Shown: positions 58,408-64,000 of the stretch, one piece after another
Numbering within the stretch: the first letter of the stretch is position 1
Layout: the number at the start of each line of letters is the position of its first letter
Source of the DNA: Clostridiales bacterium
GTDB taxonomy: Bacteria > Bacillota > Clostridia > Oscillospirales > CAG-272
Direction: 5' to 3'
DNA length: 64,000 nucleotides
Assembly: GCA_012800735.1 (NCBI GenBank)
Contig: JAAZIU010000028.1
Location: forward strand, 191,245 to 255,244
Notes under the pieces: generated by a model
Seen by the model: only the letters and a program-made list of their open reading frames with translations
Database searches by the model: none
What the model was told of the DNA's origin: nothing
Position numbers and translations under genes: made by a program

Positions 58408-61071
58408 TTATTTCAGCATTCCGCCGACGATATCGGCGGCTTTTTCGAGGGCTTCGGCAACCTTTGATTTGTCGCCTGCGCCGCCCATCGCGGAGTCGGG
58501 ACGACCGCCGCCCTTTCCTCCTGTCAGGGCAACTACCGATTTGAGGATGTTGCCGGCGTGAGCGCCCGATTTAACGGCGTCGGCGCCGCAAACGGCTATA
58601 ATCTGGGTTTTGTCGTCGTTTTCGGCGGCAAGCACCGCGACTATGTCGGGGGCTTTGGCTTTGAGGTCGTCTCCGAGAGCGCGGGCGGCTTCGAGCGACA
58701 TACCCGAAAGCTTCGCCGTCGCGACCCTGACGGCTCCGACCTGTATTGCGTCGGAAATAATACCGTCGGTATTGCCGGAAGCTAATTTCGCGTTGAGTTC
58801 TTCTATCTTGCGGTTGGCGGCGCGAAGATCGCCGTCGACCGCCGCGGCGCGTCTTGCGATATCATAGGGCGAAACCGATTTAAGCTCCTTCGCGGTTTCG
58901 GCGATAAGCGCCTCTCGGCTTTCGAGCAGGGAAAGGACGTTAAGTCCGGTAACCGCGACTATCCGGCGGACTCCTGCCGCGACCGAAGTTTCGGAGATGA
59001 TGCGGAAAAGTCCCGCCTTTGCGGTGTTGTCAAGGTGAGTTCCGCCGCAGAGTTCGGCCGAATAATCGCCCATCTTTACAACTCGGACGACGTCGCCGTA
59101 TTTTTCCGAGAAGAGGGCGGCGGCGCCCATCTTTCTGGCGGTTTCTATGTCGGTCTCAAGGGTAACGACCGCCTCGCCGCGGAGTATCTCGCGGTTTACT
59201 TCGGATTCGACTTGCTTTATCTCATCGGAGGCAAGCGCCTGATAATGCGAAAAGTCGAAGCGGACTTCCTTTTCGTCAACATATGAGCCTGCCTGCTCTA
59301 CATGATTTCCGAGTACCCGTCTCAGCGCGGCGTGAAGCAGGTGCGTCGCCGAGTGGTTGCGGCGAATCGCGTCGCGGCGTTCGGCATCGACTGAAGCGGT
59401 TACTGTGTCGCCGATGCGAAGCGCGCCTTTTTCAACGGCGCCTATCATCATATAAACGTCTTCGTGCTTCTTTGTGTCGCTCACCCGGAAGAGAACGCCG
59501 GCGTCGGTTTCGATAACGCCGATATCCCCCACCTGTCCGCCGCTTTCGGCGTAGAAAGGGGTTTTGTCAAGCACGACAAGCGCTTTTCCGGCGTTGTCGC
59601 CGGAGGCTTCTATCATTTCAACCGCTTCGTTGTCGGAGGAGTCGATTATCGCAAGCACGCGGCAGCCGGATGTTGTATATTCTTCATATCCGCGGAATTC
59701 GGTTTTCGGCAGATCGGCTAAATAATCAAACGATTCGCCTACCCAGCCGAAATCTCCGAGGGACGCGCGGGCGGCGCGGGCGCGCTCTTTTTGTTCGTTC
59801 AGCAGCTTGTGGTAACCCTCTTCGTCGACGCCGATCGATTTTTCGGCGGCGATCTCGCGGGTGAGGTCGATATTGAATCCGTAGGTATCGCTGAGCTTGA
59901 ACACGTCGGCGCCGTCGAGGGTGTCTTTTCCGGCTTCTTTTGCGGCAGCGATCATACCGGAGAGGATGTCAAGTCCCGCGTCGATGGTGGCGGCAAAGCG
60001 TTCCTCCTCGATTCGCATCAGCTTCTTTATATAATCGAGGTTGTCGGTAAGTTCCGAATATTCGGGATGGTTTTCGCGCGCGACGGTTTCGACGACTTCG
60101 CAGAGGAAAACTCCTTTTATGCCGAGCAGCCGTCCGTGGCGGGCGGCGCGGCGGATGAGGCGTCGAAGCACATATCCCCTGCCTTCGTTAGAAGGAACAA
60201 CGCCGTCGGAGATAAGGAAAGTCGAAGCGCGGACGTGGTCGGTGATTACCCGCAGGCTGATATCCGTCTTCGGATCGTCGCCGTATCTGATTCCGGCAAT
60301 CGAGCTTATCTTCTGCATGATGTTGCGGACGGTGTCGACTTCAAAGAGGTTGTTTACCCCCTGCATGATGCACGCCATCCGCTCAAGTCCCATACCGGTG
60401 TCGATGTTCGGATGGGCGAGGGGGGTGTAGTTGCCCTTTCCGTCGCCGTCAAACTGCGTGAAGACGAGGTTCCAGAACTCCATATGCCGGTCGCAGTCAC
60501 AGCCGGGCTTGCAGTCGGGAGAGCCGCATCCGAATTCCGGACCGCGGTCGAAGTAAATCTCGGAGCAGGGTCCGCAGGGACCGGAGCCGATCTCCCAGAA
60601 GTTATCCGCTTTGCCGAGACGGACGATGCGGTCTTCCGGCAGTCCGACTTCGTCTCTCCAGATATCGCGCGCCTCGTCGTCGTCTTCGTATATCGTCGCC
60701 CAGATTCGGTCTTTCGGGAGCTTCAGCCATTCGGTGACATACTCCCACGCCCAAAGGATAGCCTCGCGCTTGAAATAATCGCCGAAGCTGAAGTTGCCGA
60801 GCATCTCAAAATAAGTGCCGTGGCGGGCGGTTATTCCGACCCGCTCGATGTCCGGCGTTCTGATGCACTTCTGGCAGGTGGTCATCCGGCGGTTCGGCGG
60901 CTCTTCTTCGCCGGTGAAATATTTTTTCAGCGGCGCCATTCCGGCGTTTACCAGCAGCAGCGACTTGTCGTTTATCGGAACGAGCGGATAGCTCTTCTGC
61001 CGCAGGCTGCCCTTGCTTTCAAAAAAGCGCAGGAAACTTTCTCGTATATCGTTCAGGGACATCCATTCCAT
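58408..61071 (-). CDS. alaS: Alanine-tRNA ligase
   Basis: 887 residues from the ATG at 61071 (GAAGG upstream); the frame begins at a TTG 33 nt earlier but lacks a ribosome-binding site there. Class II motifs: FFESKGSLRQKSYPLVP, TARHGTYFEMLGNFSFGDYF and the aminoacylation core with FDRGPEFGCG near 185. The editing domain has HSATHLLH near 574 and CGGTHLDNT near 677, and the C-Ala domain ends in GGKGGGRPDSAMGG. It charges tRNA-Ala and clears Ser-tRNA-Ala. A perfect promoter lies upstream at 61125-61153. No T-box leader is visible in the roughly 45-nt leader. Confidence 0.97.
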   Translation of the reverse strand: MEWMSLNDIRESFLRFFESKGSLRQKSYPLVPINDKSLLLVNAGMAPLKKYFTGEEEPPNRRMTTCQKCIRTPDIERVGITARHGTYFEMLGNFSFGDYFKREAILWAWEYVTEWLKLPKDRIWATIYEDDDEARDIWRDEVGLPEDRIVRLGKADNFWEIGSGPCGPCSEIYFDRGPEFGCGSPDCKPGCDCDRHMEFWNLVFTQFDGDGKGNYTPLAHPNIDTGMGLERMACIMQGVNNLFEVDTVRNIMQKISSIAGIRYGDDPKTDISLRVITDHVRASTFLISDGVVPSNEGRGYVLRRLIRRAARHGRLLGIKGVFLCEVVETVARENHPEYSELTDNLDYIKKLMRIEEERFAATIDAGLDILSGMIAAAKEAGKDTLDGADVFKLSDTYGFNIDLTREIAAEKSIGVDEEGYHKLLNEQKERARAARASLGDFGWVGESFDYLADLPKTEFRGYEEYTTSGCRVLAIIDSSDNEAVEMIEASGDNAGKALVVLDKTPFYAESGGQVGDIGVIETDAGVLFRVSDTKKHEDVYMMIGAVEKGALRIGDTVTASVDAERRDAIRRNHSATHLLHAALRRVLGNHVEQAGSYVDEKEVRFDFSHYQALASDEIKQVESEVNREILRGEAVVTLETDIETARKMGAAALFSEKYGDVVRVVKMGDYSAELCGGTHLDNTAKAGLFRIISETSVAAGVRRIVAVTGLNVLSLLESREALIAETAKELKSVSPYDIARRAAAVDGDLRAANRKIEELNAKLASGNTDGIISDAIQVGAVRVATAKLSGMSLEAARALGDDLKAKAPDIVAVLAAENDDKTQIIAVCGADAVKSGAHAGNILKSVVALTGGKGGGRPDSAMGGAGDKSKVAEALEKAADIVGGMLK

Positions 61072-61124
61072 ATCGGGAAAACCTTCTTTGTCTAATATTT
61101 TCAATAATTTATATCCGAAATAAC

Positions 61125-61153
61125 ATTATATCAAAACCGGTGATAATTGTCAA
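61125..61153 (-). promoter_or_regulatory. Consensus sigma-A promoter for alaS
   Basis: Minus strand TTGACA (61153-61148), 17-nt spacer, TATAAT (61130-61125). Confidence 0.88.
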
Positions 61154-61202
61154 GGCTGCAAATGTTATAAATGAACAAATTGAAAAACAGCAAATTAAAA
61201 AA

Positions 61203-61221
61203 TCCGCCCCATAGGGGCGGA
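61203..61221 (-). terminator. Intrinsic terminator after the RHH gene
   Basis: TCCGCCCC / GGGGCGGA stem with a 3-nt loop, followed on the minus strand by TTTTTT. It separates the SPFH-RHH unit from alaS. Confidence 0.85.
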
Positions 61222-61233
61222 AAAACGGCTTTT

Positions 61234-61524
61234 TCAGCTGTCGACGCCGTCGTCGTTTTCCGGCATCTCAAACATCGGCCGTAAGGAGCGATTTCGTATC
61301 TCTTCCCGGGGATCCCGTCCTTCGCGCTTTTTTACGCATTCGTTAAGCAGATATTCTATCTGCGCGTTGACTGAGCGGAAATCCTCACCCGCCCAGCGGG
61401 CGATCGAATCGTAAAGCGCGGCCGAAAGGCGGAGCGGCACAGCCTTTCGCTCGGATGCTCTGTTTTTTTCGGCGGCGGTATTGTCTTCCGTCCCGCTTTT
61501 TATTATATCGTCCTTCGATGTCAT
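61234..61524 (-). CDS. Ribbon-helix-helix (Arc/CopG-like) DNA-binding protein
   Basis: 96 residues. A disordered N-terminus (about 1-28) precedes an RHH fold: strand VPLRLSAALYDSI, then helices RWAGEDFRSVNAQIEYLL, with a basic tail KKREGRDPREEIRNRS. The strand-plus-SVNAQIE pattern is typical of Arc-type repressors. It lies 16 nt downstream of the SPFH gene and is co-transcribed. It may repress its own operon via the palindrome at 62592-62610. Confidence 0.72.
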   Translation of the reverse strand: MTSKDDIIKSGTEDNTAAEKNRASERKAVPLRLSAALYDSIARWAGEDFRSVNAQIEYLLNECVKKREGRDPREEIRNRSLRPMFEMPENDDGVDS

Positions 61525-61540
61525 TTTATATCACCCGAAG

Positions 61541-62563
61541 TTAATAGATCGACCCGCTGTTAATAACAGGCTGGGCGTCTTTTGAGCCGCAGAGGACAAC
61601 AAGAAGGTTCGAGACCATCTGAGCCTTGCGCTCTTCGTCGAGAACGGTTATATTGTCGGCTTCTATCCTTTCGAGCGCCATCTGAACCATCGAAACGGCT
61701 CCTTCGACAATCATCTTGCGGGCGTCGATTATGGCGGAAGCCTGCTGGCGCTGGAGCATGGCGGCGGCGATTTCCGGCGCGTAGGCGAGGTAGGTTATCC
61801 TCGCGTCGATTATCTCAAGACCGGCGTATTCGACTTTTGACTGAATCTCGTCGCGAATCCTTGAAACGACCACTTCGGAAGAGCCGCGCAGAGAGCCGTC
61901 GTCTGCGATGCCGTCGCCGGTGGTATCGATATTGGGCGCGACGTCGTAGGGATATATCCTGACTATGTTTCTCAGGCTGGAATCGCATTGCAGAGAGAGG
62001 AATTCCTTGTAGTTTTCGACTTTGAAAACCGCCTTCGCGGTGTCAACCACCCTCCACATTACCGCGATGCCGATTTCAACCGGAGTGCCGAGGGCGTCGT
62101 TGATCTTTTGCTTGTTGTTGCTGAGCGTCATTACCTTTAAGGGAATTTTCTTTGAGGGTGCTTCGACGGAGTTGGGGTTCGGCTCATCGGTATGGACGTC
62201 GCCGGACTGCCCCAGGCGGGTTTTTGCGGCGGGATTGTAAGAGCTGCTGAAAGGATTTACAAAGTGCATTCCCGCGCCGCGCAGCGTGCCGACGTATTTT
62301 CCGAACAGAGTCAGCACCACAGCTTCGTTCGGCTTGATTATCCGCAGACCGGCGGATACAATAAACCCGGCTATCAGAGCAAGGAATGCAAGACCGAAGA
62401 AAATGCCGGATAAGTTGTTGCTTTCAACCACAACCGCCCCGAAGATGAAAATACCTATCGCGCCGACGAAAAGCAGAATCGCTAAAAGCAGCATCCCCAT
62501 GCCGTTGCGTGATTTTGCCGGAAATTCGGAAATTTCACGAGTGTTGTTGATTTCAGTGGACAT
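61541..62563 (-). CDS. SPFH (Band 7/flotillin-like) domain membrane protein
   Basis: 340 residues from the ATG at 62563 with GGAGGAAAG upstream; the open frame starts earlier but that stretch is promoter. Two N-terminal membrane helices near 19-40 and 48-68 precede the SPFH domain (IKPNEAVVLTLFGKYVGTL, GMHFVNPF, IGIAVMWRVVDTAKAVFKV, RDEIQSKVEYAGLEIIDARI) and a coiled-coil tail (AAAMLQRQQASAIIDARKM). SPFH proteins scaffold membrane microdomains or regulate proteases. It is paired with an RHH regulator gene. Confidence 0.9.
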   Translation of the reverse strand: MSTEINNTREISEFPAKSRNGMGMLLLAILLFVGAIGIFIFGAVVVESNNLSGIFFGLAFLALIAGFIVSAGLRIIKPNEAVVLTLFGKYVGTLRGAGMHFVNPFSSSYNPAAKTRLGQSGDVHTDEPNPNSVEAPSKKIPLKVMTLSNNKQKINDALGTPVEIGIAVMWRVVDTAKAVFKVENYKEFLSLQCDSSLRNIVRIYPYDVAPNIDTTGDGIADDGSLRGSSEVVVSRIRDEIQSKVEYAGLEIIDARITYLAYAPEIAAAMLQRQQASAIIDARKMIVEGAVSMVQMALERIEADNITVLDEERKAQMVSNLLVVLCGSKDAQPVINSGSIY

Positions 62564-62591
62564 ATTCTTTCCTCCGTATAAGATTATAAAG

Positions 62592-62641
62592 TGATATCTT
62601 ATTGATATCATAATAGTACCATAAGAATTTAAAAAAGTCAA
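62592..62641 (-). promoter_or_regulatory. SPFH-RHH promoter with palindromic operator candidate
   Basis: Minus strand TTGACT (62641-62636), 17-nt spacer, TACTAT (62618-62613). Directly downstream, near the transcription start, is a perfect 7-5-7 inverted repeat TGATATC-TTATT-GATATCA (62592-62610), a plausible RHH operator. Confidence 0.55.
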
Positions 62642-62785
62642 TATGTTTTTCTGAAATTTTACAAAGATTTTTCCCGCGCTTGAGGCGGGCGGAAGCAGTT
62701 CAAAAAAACCGCTTTAACGGCGCCTGTGATACTGCGCGGCGGTGTAATAAAATAATGTACTTTCTATAAATTTTCACGGGATATC

Positions 62786-62814
62786 TTGACAAATCCTTCC
62801 GTTTAAGGTATAAT
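62786..62814 (+). promoter_or_regulatory. Consensus sigma-A promoter for the DUF177-rpmF operon
   Basis: TTGACA (62786-62791), 17-nt spacer, TATAAT (62809-62814). The upstream stretch from 62642 holds nothing else that I can identify. Confidence 0.88.
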
Positions 62815-62843
62815 GTAATGCGTTGTATCTTCGGGAGTTTGCC

Positions 62844-62906
62844 TTGAAATTATCAGGGCTTGTTATCCCGGTCGTTGCGACGGCGGCAACCGCCGTCCTG
62901 CCGTAA
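62844..62906 (+). CDS. Putative 20-residue leader peptide before the DUF177 gene
   Basis: A TTG start with GGGAG 6 nt upstream begins a 20-codon frame (MKLSGLVIPVVATAATAVLP, hydrophobic) ending in TAA at 62904-62906. The stop overlaps the AAGGAA ribosome-binding site of the DUF177 gene. A perfect 8-bp hairpin (GACGGCGG-CAA-CCGCCGTC, 62879-62897) lies within it. This suggests translational coupling or attenuation. Too short to judge by composition. Confidence 0.4.
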   Translation: MKLSGLVIPVVATAATAVLP

Positions 62907-62916
62907 GGAAATTGTT

Positions 62917-63480
62917 TTGAAGATAGATATCCAGCCGATTATAAGCGGCATCGCCGACCGTATCGACGTCGGCTGCGATATTGAGACGCCGCCCGAGGCG
63001 GCGCCGGATGATGTCGAATTCACATCCGCCGCCCATGTAAGCGGCAGCCTTTCAGGCGATGTCAGAAGCATGTTTCTCAAGTGCGATATTTCGGTAGGTT
63101 ACAAAACCCACTGCGCAAGATGTTTTTGTGACGTCGAGGGTGTGTTTGAAACCGATATATTAAAGCCGGTCGCGCTTAAAGGCGTCCTCGAAGACGAGGA
63201 AGACGACGAATATCTCATAGCGGAAAAAGCCGCCCTTGACCTTTATATTCCGGTGATGGACGCCGTTATATTGGAGTTTCCGATGCGCGTGATCTGCCGG
63301 GACGATTGCCGCGGGCTGTGCTCAAAATGCGGCAAAGACTTAAATGAGGGCGACTGCGGCTGCGATACCCGGGAAATTGACCCGCGGCTTGAAGTGCTGC
63401 GTCAGCTGCTCGTCGATTATGAAAACGACAAAGACGGCGGCGAAAATGAAAATACTGATAAAAAACAAAGCGGAGGTTAA
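62917..63480 (+). CDS. DUF177 (YceD) family protein
   Basis: 187 residues from a TTG start at 62917 with AAGGAA 6 nt upstream. The DUF177 features are a beta-rich N-terminal part and the Cys-rich C-terminal segment CRDDCRGLCSKCGKDL, with CGC after it. DUF177 proteins are needed for 23S rRNA processing or accumulation in plants and bacteria and are nearly always encoded just before rpmF, as here (5 nt gap). A consensus promoter drives both genes. Confidence 0.88.
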   Translation: MKIDIQPIISGIADRIDVGCDIETPPEAAPDDVEFTSAAHVSGSLSGDVRSMFLKCDISVGYKTHCARCFCDVEGVFETDILKPVALKGVLEDEEDDEYLIAEKAALDLYIPVMDAVILEFPMRVICRDDCRGLCSKCGKDLNEGDCGCDTREIDPRLEVLRQLLVDYENDKDGGENENTDKKQSGG

Positions 63481-63485
63481 TAGAG

Positions 63486-63668
63486 ATGGCTGTACCAAAG
63501 AGGAAGTCCTCGAAAGCGAGGAGAGACAAAAGACGCTCCAGCACCTGGAAGCTGGATGCCCCCCAGCTTACTCGCTGCCAGAAGTGCGGTGAGTTCAAGC
63601 TTGCGCATCACGTGTGCAAGTTCTGCGGAACCTATAACGGCAAGGCTATTTTAGAGCCGGCCGAATGA
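63486..63668 (+). CDS. rpmF: 50S ribosomal protein L32
   Basis: 60 residues, full length. MAVPKRKSSKARRDKRRSS is the typical basic N-terminus; zinc-binding cysteines are in CQKC (near residue 30) and CKFC (near 43), so it is the Cys-containing form. It is the last gene before a terminator at 63689. Confidence 0.97.
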   Translation: MAVPKRKSSKARRDKRRSSTWKLDAPQLTRCQKCGEFKLAHHVCKFCGTYNGKAILEPAE

Positions 63669-63688
63669 CCGTATAATTTCATGGCACT

Positions 63689-63714
63689 GACGCGATGTTT
63701 ATCGCGTCTTTTTT
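63689..63714 (+). terminator. Intrinsic terminator after rpmF
   Basis: GACGCGAT / ATCGCGTC, 8-bp stem with a 4-nt loop, then TTTTTT. The next ribosome-binding site (GGAGG) follows within a few bases. Confidence 0.85.
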
Positions 63715-63731
63715 AAACGGAGGTAGGCGGA

Positions 63732-64000
63732 ATGCCCCAAATTCTATCAGTCGACCCGCGCTCCCCGGCGTCAAAAGCCGGAATAAGGGCGGGGGACTGG
63801 CTGCTCGATATCGACGGGCATGTAATAAACGACGTCCTTGATTACAATTTCCGTATAACCGAAAAGCAGCTCTCGGTACGCTGCCACCGCGGTCCGGATA
63901 TCTTAACCTTCGATATCCGCAAAGAGCGCTACGCCGACCTCGGACTCAACTTTTCGACATATCTGATGGATAAGCAGCGGCGCTGTCAAAACAAGTGCAT
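63732..64000 (+). CDS. PDZ/DUF512 radical-SAM-type protein (5' part, cut by the window end)
   Basis: The first 89 residues (MPQILSVDPRSPASKAGIRAGD...) form a PDZ-like domain (GIRAGDWLLDIDG), and the last visible segment MDKQRRCQNKCI is the start of the radical-SAM Cys motif of DUF512 proteins (TIGR03279 type). GGAGG precedes the ATG. These are membrane-linked Fe-S proteins of unknown reaction, found in Firmicutes and cyanobacteria. No promoter was identified; transcription may read through from rpmF. Confidence 0.85.
   Translation, partial: MPQILSVDPRSPASKAGIRAGDWLLDIDGHVINDVLDYNFRITEKQLSVRCHRGPDILTFDIRKERYADLGLNFSTYLMDKQRRCQNKC

Noticed and set aside
59791..61095. A 434-codon frame on the plus strand opposite alaS
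   Set aside because: Antisense shadow of a highly conserved gene; no family features.
1..64000. tRNA, rRNA or CRISPR loci
   Set aside because: I looked for T-loop GTTCRANNC-like segments and regular repeats by eye and found none that I could support.

Overview
The window looks like chromosomal DNA of an anaerobic, Gram-positive (Firmicutes/Clostridia-type) bacterium, probably a gut-type Oscillospirales or Christensenellales relative. The evidence is a three-subunit NADH-linked [FeFe]-hydrogenase (HydABC), Firmicutes-style cell-envelope and division genes (uppP, ftsK/spoIIIE, mltG), an OmpR/VanS-type two-component pair, DUF177-rpmF, several TTG/GTG starts, and many near-consensus sigma-A promoters (TTGACA-N17-TATAAT) with strong AGGAGG ribosome-binding sites. 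Base composition is moderately GC-rich throughout, except for one AT-rich island at about 50.04-52.5 kb. I saw no rRNA, tRNA or CRISPR array. All identifications come from reading the sequence and recalled family knowledge; no searches were run.

Layout. 0-4.6 kb: small operons on the minus strand (membrane protein fused in frame to a VOC domain, a Gfo/Idh/MocA oxidoreductase, a possible transposase remnant, a small membrane protein, a YdcF-type protein). 4.7-8.9 kb: hydC-hydB-hydA. 9.3-20 kb: a plus-strand series uppP, ftsK/spoIIIE, a DJ-1 protein, 5-formyl-THF cyclo-ligase, a CPBP-family protein lacking the family histidines, a short direct repeat, mltG, a GDPD, and a U32 peptidase. 20.1-23.3 kb: three tandem paralogous surface proteins (F5/8C-like domain, C-terminal anchor), each with its own promoter and two with duplicated terminators, followed by a divergent two-component system with a likely autoregulatory repeat.

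26.1-40.3 kb is an apparently single 14-kb minus-strand operon, from a promoter before rbfA to a terminator after mnmM: rbfA, nrnA, truB, xylulokinase, acetolactate synthase, a YhaO/SbcD-like nuclease, a YjjG-like nucleotidase, a D-2-hydroxyacid dehydrogenase, a YhaN/SbcC-like ATPase, a GH43-like protein with an extra N-terminal domain, a small putative antitoxin, a zeta-toxin-like kinase, and mnmM. 40.5-50 kb holds a zinc-ribbon membrane protein, a YhhN protein, an orphan corrinoid protein, an NYN-domain protein with a structured leader, a CE15-like esterase that appears to have lost catalytic residues, a TetM/EF-G-like GTPase, and a ThrE-type exporter.

The AT-rich island carries an EcoRI-family adenine methyltransferase followed by a DUF262-HNH nuclease. 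This is the best candidate for a little-described defence or restriction-modification system. 52.6-58.3 kb holds two PfkB sugar kinases around a cyclase-family hydrolase, three small envelope proteins and an orphan solute-binding lipoprotein. 58.4-64 kb holds alaS, an SPFH protein with a co-transcribed ribbon-helix-helix regulator and a palindromic operator candidate, then DUF177-rpmF behind a short leader ORF, and the start of a PDZ/radical-SAM DUF512 gene cut by the window edge.
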